Below, in pieces: positions 1-10,265 of a stretch of DNA of 64,000 nucleotides (its first letter is position 1; every line of letters begins with the position of its first letter). The DNA lies in NCBI GenBank assembly GCA_902702965.1, contig CACRXP010000423.1, positions 189,195 to 253,194 on the forward strand. The letters run 5' to 3'. Both the position numbers and the translations under genes were made by a program. The notes under the pieces are model-generated. The model was not told the origin of the DNA and did no database searches. It was given only the letters and a program-made list of their open reading frames with translations. Origin of the DNA: Spirometra erinaceieuropaei. Its lineage: Eukaryota; Platyhelminthes; Cestoda; Diphyllobothriidea; Diphyllobothriidae.

Positions 1-351
1 AGGACGCTAGGCCAACCACCCCTGGGACAAGAAAACAGGCGACTCTTGGGCTCCAATTGACTTTGCCCCACAACCCACATAACCGGGCTGTTACCGCTTC
101 CGTTGGGATTCTCAGGCGCGACTGGATGCGGGTAATACCACATAATAGGACTGTCACCCAGTGTCGTGCAGCCCCGCTTGAGGATGCCCGGTCGCGGTCA
201 CGGTGACCGCGTTCTGCAGCTTCGGATCTGTTTCGTTCTCCATAGAATGAGCAGGACAGGCTGGGAATGGCCGGAAGGCGCCAGCAAGAAACAGCAGATC
301 AGCGTCAAACACGACTCCGTGCTCAGCATTCAGGCGACTACAATCGCCCTG

Positions 352-991
352 CATTCCGGTATATTCACATGCAACCCCGCTTGGGGCGACATTCAACAGC
401 TGCTGCATGTACTCGGAGAAATGATGGAAGAGGAGACTGCCCCACGCACATATCTTGACCTGGTTCTCTAACAATATCACCTCCAGAGAAACCGACGATG
501 TAATATGCGCTGAATTACTTGACGACGAGGTCGACAAGGATTTGCATAAAGTTGCGGTGAAGAATATGATACATGAACCTTGCGGTATATTGGATCTCGA
601 TTTCCCGTGCATGATAGACGGAAAGGGCCCTGAGAGATATCCTCGGGCATTCATATGCAACACAATTACCGGAAACGATGGATATCCCTTATACCTAAGA
701 CAATTAGCGGAAGACGGCGGCAACTTAGCAATCGTACAAGTGCGAACCGGTGGCATACAAGCACATAATCGCTGGGTTGTTCCATATTCGTCTTTGCTTC
801 CAAAAGCATACAAAACGCACATAAACGTGAAATACTGCAATTCCGTGAAATCAATTAAATACATTTGTAAGTACTTGAATAAAGGCAGCGATATGGTCGT
901 TTTTGGCCTGAAACCCGAAAGGAGGGAAAGGGATGCGGACATACAACCCGATAAAATCGTACAGTGTCGGGCTGGAGGATACGTCAGCTGA
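352..991 (+). pseudogene. Helitron Rep-domain fragment, HUH motif deleted
   Basis: Rep is the rolling-circle initiator that nicks and joins DNA in Helitrons. The first piece reads FTCNPAWGDIQQLL (about 358-405), the motif that precedes the catalytic core in the family. The next recognisable piece, from about 455, carries LHKVAVKNMIHEPCG, YPRAFICNTITGNDGYPLY, RWVVPYSSLLPKAY and INVKYCNSVKSIKYICKY, the usual order after the catalytic region. The segment that should hold the HUH motif (GLPHMH-type) is missing between them, in about 50 bases of non-matching sequence. The frame ends at TGA near 990, where family members continue into YVSSNEAVWRI-like sequence. This is a broken remnant; no function is expected. 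Confidence 0.85.
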
Positions 992-1740
992 AACGTAACC
1001 CCTATGGGGGATTCTTTCATTTCCCATACATGAACGAAGTACACCTGTTGCTCACTTGGCAGTACACTTAGAAAATCAGCAACACTTTACTTTACAACTG
1101 CAAATGTGTAACAGGTTGCCTTATATCCACTAGCAGCAACATTAAACGCCTTCTTCCTGTTTCGTCAAACTGACTTGTTTGCAAAAACACTGCTGTATTC
1201 GAAAGTGCCTACGTATTACACATGGAATGCGTGTAGAAACTCTTTCGTACGGCGCAGCCGAGGAGACCGAGTCGACGGACAACCCACATATTCAAAGGAA
1301 CTGCGATAGGCAGAGTGTTCACCGTGCATCTCAATCAGGACGAATGTTTCTTCCTTCGCATGCTGTTGTTGAATGTGCCCGGTTTAATGCACAGTGCATG
1401 TCAGGCTCTTAATTTACCGGGTAACAGTCAACCCTGGGATGTATGTATTGAGAACGTCTGTAACGCGTCCCATCCACATCAAATTCGGGCATTGTTTGCA
1501 GCCATACCGAACGTCTGCTTTCCTTAATCTCCAACAGATTTATGGGAGAAATATAAATCGCACACGGCTGAAGACATCTTTCGTCGACTACACAAGCAAA
1601 ACTCAAATGTGAATTTCACAGCAGAAAGCTACAACGAGGCGTTAATAATGACTGAGGATATGTGCGTTAAAATCACGAACAGTGTTCTTAATCATTTGGG
1701 AATGTCATCAGCAAACCCAACTGCTGCTGGCTGATTAGAT
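992..1740 (+). pseudogene. Helitron Rep-helicase linker region, multiply frameshifted
   Basis: Reading across frames recovers the conserved middle of a Helitron polyprotein: a FFTTANV-like piece, FAKTLLYSKVPTYYTWN near 1178-1225, RRSRGDRVDGQPTYSKEL, then ECFFLRMLLLNVPGLMH (about 1340-1395), CQALNLPGN, and QIRALFAAIPNVCFP near 1480-1525. Family members encode these in one uninterrupted frame. Here they are spread over at least three frames with stops between, for example after YVS at about 990. The order and spacing match a full-length element, so the region decayed in place and is not a rearranged fragment. Confidence 0.75.
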
Positions 1741-2550
1741 GTAGATTTGAGGCGTGATCAAAACTACAACACGGTTGAACTTCTGTCATACCTGCAATCA
1801 GACATTCCTAAGCTAACACTGGAGCAGAATGGCATTTACGGTCAGGTAATGCGGAATGTCAATAATGGGGTTGGAGAAATCTTCTTCTTAGATGCGTCAG
1901 GAAGGACTGAAAAACCGTTCTTGCTATGACTAATTCGATCTAAAAATGACACAGCTTTAGCTCTTGCGCCCTCCGAAATAACTGCAACCCTACCACCTGA
2001 CGGAAGAATTGCTTATTCAGTTTTGGAATTTCCGTTGGACGTGCAATTCATGGAAACTCCTACGCACAACATTTCTAAGGCATCCGGTATGGGAGAAGTA
2101 CTGCAGAAATGCAAACTTATTGTTTGAAATGAATGTACAATGGTGCATGAGAAAGCGCCCGTGGCCCTTGATCTAACACTGCAAGATTTTCGCGGTAACA
2201 GCAGACCATTTGCAGATGCACTGTTGCTGCTGCTGCTTGCAGGAGACTTGGAGCAAACATTGCTTCTAATTCCCTGACCGACACCAGCAGACGAAATAAA
2301 TGCCTGCCTGAAAACCTCCGCTTTGTGGTGCAACGTCCAAACTGTAAAATTAACTACAAATTTGCATGTCCAGCTGCAAACCGATTAACCACATGGGATA
2401 CTCTCACATAAATCGGAAACGGGATGGTCTCGGTTGATCCGACTGCGGGGCTCATTTCACTACCCCTTACCTTCGACAAGTTAGTGTCATCAATAGAAGG
2501 ATTTGTTAAAAAAGGTATTTCCCAATATTCAGACCAACTATATGAATCAC

Positions 2551-2861
2551 AGTATGTTATTACCGACAAGGACAAGGCCATTTCTGGCTTATTAGCAGTC
2601 GTCAGCCAGTCATACCCAACCCCGAAGTGTCGAACACCCGAGGCTCGAACTCGCAACCTGTTAGTTAGAAGTCCACGCCCTAACCACTGGGCCACGAGCC
2701 CGTTGCCTGTCGGTTTCGACCGGGAATATACAATGGTAGGGGGCGCTCACTGATCGTTTTTACGCCGCTGTGTGGCTGCTGGTTGGGCGCGAGCGAGAGC
2801 CCATAAGGCACAACAGAACGAGTGCGTTCGGTAAAAACGATCGATGAGCGCCCCCTACCAT
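2551..2861 (-). repeat. tRNA-derived SINE copy with 12-bp target-site duplication, nested in the Helitron
   Basis: On the minus strand there is a tRNA-like head (about 2633-2707) with an A-box-like TGGCCCAGTGG, a CTTCTAA anticodon loop (TCT, tRNA-Arg type) and a B-box-like GAGTTCGAGCC. A body follows and ends at 2551. The upstream side holds an inverted 'X unit' (2733-2861) beginning GGTAGGGGGCGCTCA. The insert is bounded by TATATGAATCAC (2539-2550) and TATATGCATCAC (2862-2873), a 12-bp target duplication with one mismatch, inside helicase coding sequence. The structure and duplication fit L1-type retroposition. The partner LINE is not visible in the window. Confidence 0.75.
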
Positions 2862-2863
2862 TA
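2733..2863. repeat. Inverted-repeat 'X unit' (GGTAGGGGGCGCTCA ends)
   Basis: The block starts GGTAGGGGGCGCTCACTGAT and ends with its near-perfect complement (ATCGATGAGCGCCCCCTACC), about 30 bp of terminal inversion around a 70-base centre. The same unit, in the opposite orientation and without the second arm, occurs at 28031-28136, 48112-48218 and 53811-53918. Here it sits immediately upstream of the tRNA head of the SINE. It may be a SINE module or an independent small MITE; I cannot decide. Confidence 0.6.
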
Positions 2864-3206
2864 TATGCATCACGATTGGCTGAACGAATGAGCTATTCTT
2901 GCTGCCAACAACAAAGATATCTCCCAACTTAACTATATTACAGATTCAATGCGAGACAGTCACATACACTGTTTTGCAAGCAGACAAGGCAGTTAATTAT
3001 CCAACAAAATTTTTGAATTCACTTGATCTGTCAGGGATGCCGCCGCAGGTACTGCAATTGGAAATCGGCGTGCCGATTACCCTGCCGTGAATAATCCACC
3101 GGCCGAAGCTTTGCAACAGCTCGCGACTTGCAGTAAACAAATTAATGCAGCAACGTCGTGGGGGCCATTAACTTAACAGGACCCTTCGGAGGTGAACATG
3201 TCCTTA

Positions 3207-5120
3207 CAGTACCTGTGCTAACTCATGAAATGCCGAGGTCAAAATTATAGTGGACAATGTAGTGTATTTTTGGTGTCGTTTTTTGTGTTCATTTAGTTGA
3301 AATAAGGACGAAAAGGCCGTTTGCTGAAGGAAAGTCGGATACGGATCTGTATAGTAAATAGACAACGGACCGGACTTAGGCGAAATCAGAGGATTCCTGA
3401 TATTCAAGCAGTTTCCTACGCTATTAAAGCTTTCGGATCGAAATTCTTTGTTGTACCTTATTAATCTGTTTAAGAAGATTAATAAAAGGAAGAAATTTTT
3501 CAATAAACTTTCGTACAAAAAGAAAAAATTAAATTTGAATATCAAGAAAATCAGGGAAATACAGATAAAGTATTTCTTATTGTGTTCAGAAAATAACGTG
3601 CGATTCTTCATCTAAAAATTGTATTTTAAAAATCCGTAAAGTTTGATGTTTCATAATACCGAAATAAAAAGTTTATCAGTGTGATTGTTTTACCAGAGAG
3701 AAAATGCGTATCGTAAACGAATATATATTGAGTTCGCGCGACATGCCGTCACTTTTCTCTATCACGCTAAACGATACCTATGTCTAAGCAATACTTATCC
3801 GAAGTTGACTTCCAGCGTATTTGAAAATTAGCGGCGGAGGGAATCCCACGTGAGTCGTTAGCTTGTATTTTCAATATTAGTAAGGCCACTCTAAGGCGCA
3901 TTATTAATGATAAAACTGTTCCTAGAAATAAGATAGGAGGACCCAAACGGTCCACAAGTAAGCAAGACGACGATTTTATTCGTCGTACATTAAAAAAGTT
4001 TCATTACATGCCCATTAAGACCATTCAAAGGGAACATCTGCCGATGTTTTCTATGAACATCATTAGGAAAAGGATGAAGGAATTTGAACTGCAGCGGCGG
4101 AAGGCCATGATTAAGCCATATTTAAGTAGAAAACTAATTAGAGAACGGTTTTTATTTGCTAAGAATTATATTGATTACAGATCTTCATTTTGGAAGAGCA
4201 TTTTCTTCTACGATGAGGTTTTATTTTTAGACAAGCCTACGGAATCGCTCCAAACCGTCATATGTGGACAGAACTTCCCAAGAGAACGCACTACACCGAC
4301 GGCAACATTCAAGAACTGTCGGCGGATGATAGTTTGGATGGCGATTAAACGCGGTGAGCGGCCTGTCTGGCGGCCAACATCCGACACCATCAACAGCAAG
4401 GTGTTTATTGCAATTGTCAAGGATGCTTTCGGCTACAACGGCATAAGTCGGCGCCGAATGGATACTGTAATTTTGCTGGACAATGCACCTGTCCACCGCT
4501 CTAAAGAGGTACGAATTTGATGCCGTTTGTAAATATAATCTAACATTTTAGACAACAACCACCCTCTCCGCCATCGGCCCCCAATCCATTTTCATCCCGG
4601 CCAACAACCCGATTCGAATCCTATCGAAAGTTTTTTTGGAATAGTCAAAATAAAGTGGCACAAAGCTAAAAAGACTCTTTCAATGCAGAAAAATTGGATT
4701 TCATACTCAATAATTACATTTTACAATCCACCATAGATAACCTCGTCATGCCTATGTCTGACAGATTTTCTGCCGTTAATTATTCAAATGGACAATCAAC
4801 AAAGTACTGATTTTTTGTATCTGTTTCTGTCCTTAATTATTTTTGCCCTTTTATGCGCCCTCCTCCTTTATAAAACCTCATTCGTAGCTATTATTAACTT
4901 GGTTGTAATATAGGCGTTTCTCGAAAATGTGACTTCTGCCGAAAATTATTTATTTTTATCTGAGTAAATACTATTTTCTAAACTAAACTTTGCTTTATTC
5001 CTTTGACACATCTCTTATTTTCCACTATCAGACTTTGGGAGTCGTAGTGTTTACCGATTCTGCGTTAAAGTCGTTTACCTGTGTTAATTCATGACATTTC
5101 ATGAGTTAGCACAGGTACTG
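3207..5120 (+). mobile_element. Tc1/mariner-type transposon inserted in the Helitron helicase
   Basis: A 1,914-bp element with terminal inverted repeats CAGTACCTGTGCTAACTCAT at 3207 and its complement ending at 5120. It is flanked by TA on both sides (3205-3206 and 5121-5122). Removing it with one TA rejoins the surrounding Helitron helicase reading frame. It holds a single transposase-like gene (3780-4736) and AT-rich flanks. The outer 25 bp are nearly identical to the ends of the foldback MITEs across the window, for example at 36282, whereas the interiors differ. The transposase is disrupted, so the copy is not autonomous now. Confidence 0.88.
3780..4736 (+). pseudogene. Tc1/mariner-superfamily DDE transposase, disrupted
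   Basis: The transposase cuts and pastes the element at its inverted repeats in the nucleus. From ATG at 3780 the frame reads MSKQYLSEVDFQRI, then one in-frame TGA (3822-3824), then an HTH-like stretch (LACIFNISKATLRRIIND) and on without a stop to 4520. DDE landmarks are FYDEVLFL (about 4207, first Asp) and VILLDNAPVHRS (about 4468-4503, second Asp). The third acidic residue (PDSNPIESFFGIVKIKW, about 4595-4645) lies in another frame that ends at 4734-4736. So there is one nonsense change and one frame break. A GT...AG interval at 4509-4551 could be a small intron, but splicing it does not by itself restore the NPIE frame. The start codon was chosen as the only upstream in-frame ATG after the 5' AT-rich leader. 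Confidence 0.85.
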
Positions 5121-5444
5121 TATTCCTCGCATTCCACTGATTCCAAATGACGTACCATTTCAATTTTGGAGGGTGCAATTTCCGAATCGACTGGCGTTTG
5201 CAATCATTATCAACAAAGCTAAGGACCAATCCTTAGAATTGCGCGGTTTGGATCAGCACAAGGATTGTTTCTCACATGGCCATCTATATATTGCCTGCTC
5301 CAGAGTCGACAAACCGGACAATATCTATGTCTTCACAGACAACGCAACGACAAAAAATATAGTACACCCACAGGCATTACGAAATTAAATATATAAGAAA
5401 CGCGTCCCTTCCTCTTTTCCTTTTTTTACATCTCATCAGACTGA

Positions 5445-5476
5445 GCCACAGCAACGCGTGGCAGGGTCCAGTTAGT
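5445..5476 (+). other. Probable Helitron 3' terminus with hairpin
   Basis: A 5-bp GCCAC/GTGGC stem (5445-5449 with 5458-5462) enclosing AGCAACGC, then AGGGTCCAGTTAGT. Helitron 3' ends have a short GC-rich hairpin shortly before a CTRR end. The position, about 60 bases after the helicase stop, fits. The exact final base is uncertain because the CTAG-type end is mutated. Confidence 0.6.
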
Positions 5477-7079
5477 GTTCTTATATGATTCAGGTAGACA
5501 TCTAAGGCTGCGAGTTAGAATCCGATCAGCCGGTATTCAGATTACTGTACTTTTGCCCTTAAACCTCTAGAGTTGTGAGTAGGATCATGGGATTTGTGCT
5601 GGGGAGATGGCTTTAAAGAGGAGGTTCAGGGTTTGGAGGGAAGGGGATCTAAGGACATAGACGGGTTACATTAGGATTTTGAGGCCTTTTGGACGATTTT
5701 ACAGCTGCTGTGTGGCTTGGATTTTGCTCGTGGGCTTATGACCGGGGCTTGGTGTAAAAGTCTAGGATTCGGGTTATGCGGTAGGCTTAGGTTTAGGGTT
5801 AGTCTTAGAGTTGGGGGTTATGGTAAGTGTTAGGGTTGGAATTAGTTTAAGGGTTATGATTCGTTTTAAAGTTAGGCCTAGGGATTATGACTTAAACTTA
5901 CAGTTTGGGTTACTACCTACGTACTTCGGCATTGAGTTGGCTTTCGAATCGGGCATGTACGACCGCCGTAGGAGTCGCTTTCATAGCCATGGATTACGTC
6001 CGGTTTTTGCTTGGCTTTTAGTTGCCTTTCCAGCTAAACAGTACCCGTACAATTTCGGGTTAGTTCACAGTTTGCTAAGACACGTCGTTTGTTGAATTGC
6101 GCACAACTTTTGTGGGCCGTATTAAAGTATTTAAACAAACTTCCGCTTACCTATTGCGTCTCCATACTTTTCCTCAACACTTCCCTTCTTGCTGCTACTT
6201 TTTTTCCCACCCATGATGCCCTAATTACCATCATAGGGGATCATGAGTGTTGGTTTGCTACGTGCTCCTACGTATTAGATCTTTACCGATAGCACTTGTG
6301 GGACCTAGGCTTTGCAGCTATTATTATAAAACGTCTCATCCGTCCAGACCGACGTCGGTGCCAAAGACGTTGTGTGGGAAGGAGAAGTAGTTGTGCCGAT
6401 AAACCCTGTTGACTGGGTGAGTGGGTGGATTAGATCAGATCAGAAGTGACTTTTGCTACCAGGTAATGATCTAACAGATAATACTGCGCTTTCATATGCA
6501 TTCAGGAGCGAGCTTGGCAGTGGTACTTAGGGAAATGTTTTAGAAACCAGCAGGGTATGGATCTCCTGGTGAGTGAAAACTTCTGTCGTTTTCGATGAAC
6601 GCATTTTGGGATTACTTATGTTAGTAATTTATACAATCATTTATAGATGACTTGTCATTGAAGTACTTGAGTAGACTGAATATCGTTCAAATGACGGCAA
6701 ATGCTCACAGTGGGGTGGTCTACGTAAAGGCAGCTATTAATGGGTGCTGATGTTCGCAGTTCCTGTTATAAGTAGTGTCAGCAAAATTGGTTAAAAACTG
6801 ACATTAGTGCGTATTCATCATCAGGCTGGATTTTAGGCTCTTTCTCTTTAATTACGTTTAGTTCAGACAGAGGACTATTCGGTGGGTGGAAACTTTATTA
6901 AGCTTGGCCATCTACTTGAACGAAGTTCCCTGGAGGTACGTCTGCCTGCCACTTGTTTTTGTAAAATCCCAAAGTAAATTTCACGCCTGTCAGTTTGTGT
7001 CTAGTGCAGTTTTCGAAGGCAGCCGGAAAGAAACTCATTAAAAGACCGGCAGCCCGTCAAGACTGAAATATCTTGGAAT
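5477..7079. other. Non-coding region with a degenerate telomere-like tract
   Basis: At 5560-5900 the plus strand is enriched in TTAGGG-like words (GGTTTAGGGTTAG, GTGTTAGGGTTGG, TTTAAGGGTTATG), a diverged telomere-like array with imperfect spacing. From about 5900 to 7079 I see no supported gene. Short frames at 5811-6292 have no recognisable domain. Confidence 0.5.
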
Positions 7080-7081
7080 TA

Positions 7082-8069
7082 TAGTAGGTGGGCTTACGCA
7101 TGAAATCTCAACCGAAATTTCGAAATGCGTTTTCGTTTCGACAAGACTAATTAAGTATTGTTGTAAAACTCATCATTATGCAACATAGTTCTATAATGAT
7201 TCAATTACCAAAGGATGTCGGCTTCCGAATAAGCTTAATTTTACCTGCATGCAGTAACTATACTCTGCAAAAGGACTACTGAAGTAGCATGCAATCTTTA
7301 AATTGATTTTCGATGCTCTTGAAAACACAATCATATTTCATAAAAAGCATGCATGAAAATATTCATTTTTTACTTATGCGGTAGGAAATCACGCCTTTTT
7401 TCGATTTTACACTCGAAAGAAGAGTACGATTCGGTTTTAAAAAAACTTTCCGAAATCCGGAATAATTTTGACTCCGACCTACTGTTACACTTGCATTCAG
7501 GGTTTCAAATCTACAAGCCGTATACTTTCCGTGTACGGAAAACCTTACATTTCTCTACAGTATAAAAAAGAGACCATATGGGGTTCATAAAATTAAGCAG
7601 TGGATTTGAGCAGTACTGTTAAATTTACAAGCCACATTCGAAGATGCAGGTACGTGGCGTTTTATGAACGGCCATGTCCCAGTATTAAAAAGTTTCCCAA
7701 TTATAAACTTTTTTGAAACCGAATTATAGCCTTTTCAGGTGAAAGGTCGAAAGACAACGTGATTTTCTACCAAATAAGCAAAAAGAATGAGTATGTTATG
7801 CATGTTTTCCATGAAATATAATTGAATTTTAAGATCATGGAAAATCAATGAGAAAATTACGCGCTAATTAACTAGTCATTTTTTGCAGAGTAGTTCTTCA
7901 ATGCAGCTGAAAAAAAGTTTGTTCGAAAGAAGGCACCCTGAGGCAACTGGAACATTATACAATTATGCTGCATAATGATAGGTTTTACAAATCTACTTAA
8001 TTAGTCTTTTCGGAACGAGAACGCATTTCGAAATTTAGGTTGAAATTTCATGCGTTAGCCCACCTACTG
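7082..8069. mobile_element. Foldback MITE, full copy 1
   Basis: A 988-bp near-palindrome inserted at TA (7080-7081 and 8070-8071). Left end TAGTAGGTGGGCTTACGCAT, right end its complement TGCGTTAGCCCACCTACTG. The arms pair along their length (for example TAATTAAGTA near 7150 with TACTTAATTA near 7998). The central part around 7560-7700 is not inverted. The coding potential of the short frame at 7353-7565 is an artefact of arm sequence. Confidence 0.85.
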
Positions 8070-8071
8070 TA

Positions 8072-10039
8072 TGTTGCACAATGTTCATTATCGCCACCCT
8101 ACCTAATTGATTTATTCTAATCGAAAGTACATTCCCGAATTTCGGGTAAAATTTTACGAGGTAGGCCATCTATTGTACCTTTTCATTAAATAGCTGGTTA
8201 CTTTGCGACCCACCGTTCTCAACACCCTGTGTTGGTAACAAAACGATGCCTAAGAAAACGGACTAGTTTGAAAGAATGAGATTTAAAAAATTTAGGAATG
8301 CCTGTCGACGGCCGACTGAAGTGTTTTTTTCCCCATGCATCCCCGCCTACACCTATAATGATCTAAAAGGAAACTCCCTGACACAATAGGTGGAAGGAAG
8401 CCGGCGAAAATCCCGGTGTTGTTACGGACTAATAACTCGAATTCCATAGCACAGTAATGGGAAGGCGTAAGAGAGAGTTCAGACCTCACAAGCCCACGAC
8501 TGAAGGTCAGCTGTGGCCTGCGCTACGCACGAAATGAATCAAAGATGTCATCGTTTCAAGTACTAGGTCGCAATCAGGTAGCAGTGAGGTCTTCTTTGGA
8601 TCGAGTGCATGAGCACGCCGTGTCGGTACGAGCGTTAGGAGGTCTCCCAGGGGCAGATATGCAGAGGAAAGCCTCCGAACTATCGTCCCGCTAGTGTTTA
8701 AGAAGCTGCGATGTGAACCAGAGTCTACGCAGCTTTCGTACATCCAATGAAGGCCTCAAACACATTCAGCCGTTGCGGATTTTGAAAAATCATGCTAAAG
8801 TCTGTGGCATTTTACGCAGGTTGTTAGGCAACTGTGTGACGACATGACGGCGCGAGTCACGGAGAATGGATCAGTCTCGGAAGCAGTTGTACCCTCACAC
8901 TCTTCGAGTTCACGTTCTCTCCACTATTGATGGAGATCTGCCGTCAAGTCTCAGCACTAGTTAACGAACTGACGAGCAACTACCCAACATCCGACGCGTA
9001 CCGGTAACTACGATTGCTTACAGGGCCAGAGTCCACGATCTTTTATTCGCGGAAGTTGAGATGCAACTGAGGGTGAACCTATCTCTCTCCGACTGCTTTA
9101 ACTGCTGAAGATTAACGAACTCAGGGTAGGTCTCCACGTAACTCGCCTCACAGCTGTGAGGGAATTCGATTATCTCTGGAGTATCATTCCAAGGCGAGCA
9201 AAGTCAGCCAGGTCTTCGGGTGGTAGAGCACTTTACTTGGAATCGCTGGCGTCTCCACCTGAAGAGGCGATTGCTGATGGGCAAGGTCCCTTTCTCCAGA
9301 CACACAACAGTCCACGTGGTGCGAGTCTTCAGCGTCGGTAGGACGAGTGAACCGTCAAATGAGGGTTTGTGCACAACTCGCCTATGTGAGAGCAGCACTA
9401 CCTCAATTCCAGCCACGCGGAGTTGAGGACGAGCGAGTGTGTGGCACGCGAAGAACAGTAGATTCACGCGACTAGTCCTAATTTCTTTGGCAGGTAACTT
9501 GATTCTAACAGAGAGTGAGGTTAGTACTGGCGAAGACTCCATCTTCATGGCAACTCAACGCATTCCTCACCACAACAAAGCTGGCGTACTATCGGCCGCG
9601 CTGTGAAGGGTAGCCCAACAACTGGGTACGACGGCCCTACTGGGAACAGAGGGTTTGTCTGCAACTCCTCCTCCTCCTCCTCCTCCTCCTCAACGAGGCC
9701 TTTATGGCGTTTGATCCGCGTCTCCCTGAACGAAGTAAAGGACTAGGTTTTGTGTAGTGGACGTAGACAGACGGATTGACTTTTTCGATGATTTGTACAT
9801 GCTCGCCTCTTGTTAGTTTAACTTTGTACTGCCGTCAGAAGACGACCGGCGTGTGTGATGAGAGGGTAGATGCGGCCCCGCAAAACGGGCTACGCAGTAG
9901 ATTACTGGCTCAAATCGGCGGCCACATCGGATTCTGACAGGTTTTAGCGGAATTGAGCGCCCATAACATTCGAGGTGCGATGGCAGGCCAAGTTGCCGTC
10001 TCATGTCGCATCAAATTGCTATTGTTGAAGTCCAGGTCA
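8072..10039. other. No gene recognised; short CTC microsatellite
   Basis: Short frames occur on both strands, but none shows a known domain. A (CTC)n run of about 27 bases lies at 9665-9691. The region is less AT-rich than the MITE-containing flanks. Confidence 0.5.
9665..9691. repeat. (CTC)n microsatellite
   Basis: Nine perfect CTC triplets. It resembles the CTC tracts beside the assembly gap and at 63.7 kb. Confidence 0.9.
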
Positions 10040-10265
10040 AGTGTTTGTTGTGGATTTGGGGGTTTGGTGGCGCGCCTAGGTGAGGGTCCAGCCGCGCCAT
10101 TCTTTTGTCTTATTGATTATATCTTTAGGCCGGACTCAGGTGGGGAGGGAGGAGTGCGGAAGACGCTGCGCAAGTCACCGTGCCTGCTTCCACCTTGCTG
10201 TGGAGCACACGGTGGACTTCGTCGTTCACGACGGTCGAACTGTCGAGGTATATGCAGCGTGAGTC
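10040..10265. repeat. Dispersed repeat R6, copy 1
   Basis: Matches 25455-25725 and 49445-49615 with many substitutions. Shared blocks include GGTCAAGTGTTTGTTG, GAGTGCGGAAGA/GAGTGCGGTAGA, CAAGTCACCGTGCCTGCTTC and a GGTCGAAC stretch. No intact reading frame is common to the three copies, so I treat it as an unclassified transposon fragment. Confidence 0.6.

Larger units (their letters stand above)
1747..5388 (+). pseudogene. Helitron Pif1-type helicase, split by a SINE and a Tc1-like element
   Basis: A Pif1/RecD-like 5'-3' DNA helicase forms the C-terminal half of Helitron proteins. It starts with NYNTVELLSYLQSDIPKLTL (about 1760-1820). The Walker A site reads DASGRTEKPFLL where family members have DAPGGTGKTFL, so nucleotide binding is lost. 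The Walker B region has a stop in place of Trp and Asn for Asp (near 2125: V-stop-NECTM). Later motifs include LDLTLQDFRGNSRPF, PTPADEINACL, VNYPTKFLNSLDLSGMPPQVLQL (2990-3060) and, after the Tc1-like insertion, AFAIIINKAKDQSLEL and FSHGHLYIACSRVDKPDNIYV (5190-5335), the C-terminal helicase motifs. The last stop is at about 5388. Insertions lie at 2551-2861 and 3207-5120. Confidence 0.88.
340..5476 (+). mobile_element. Degenerate Helitron (rolling-circle transposon) with two nested insertions
   Basis: The plus strand carries, in order, fragments matching a Helitron Rep/helicase polyprotein: a Rep segment (about 352-991), a linker (992-1740) and a Pif1-type helicase (1747-3200 and 5123-5388). 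Many stops and frameshifts separate them. A SINE (2551-2861) and a Tc1/mariner-type element (3207-5120) interrupt the helicase. About 60 bases after the last helicase codon lies a GCCAC/GTGGC hairpin (5445-5462) followed by a terminus ending GTTAGT, which resembles a Helitron 3' end (hairpin then CTRR). I could not locate the 5' TC terminus, so the left boundary is approximate. Superfamily assignment is firm; mobility is clearly lost. Confidence 0.85.

Noticed and set aside
154..1044. 296-aa minus-strand frame
   Set aside because: Antisense of the Helitron Rep; the plus strand carries the recognisable protein.
2633..2707. Functional tRNA gene
   Set aside because: tRNA-like with A and B boxes but inside a repeated SINE with target duplication; the acceptor stem is not intact.
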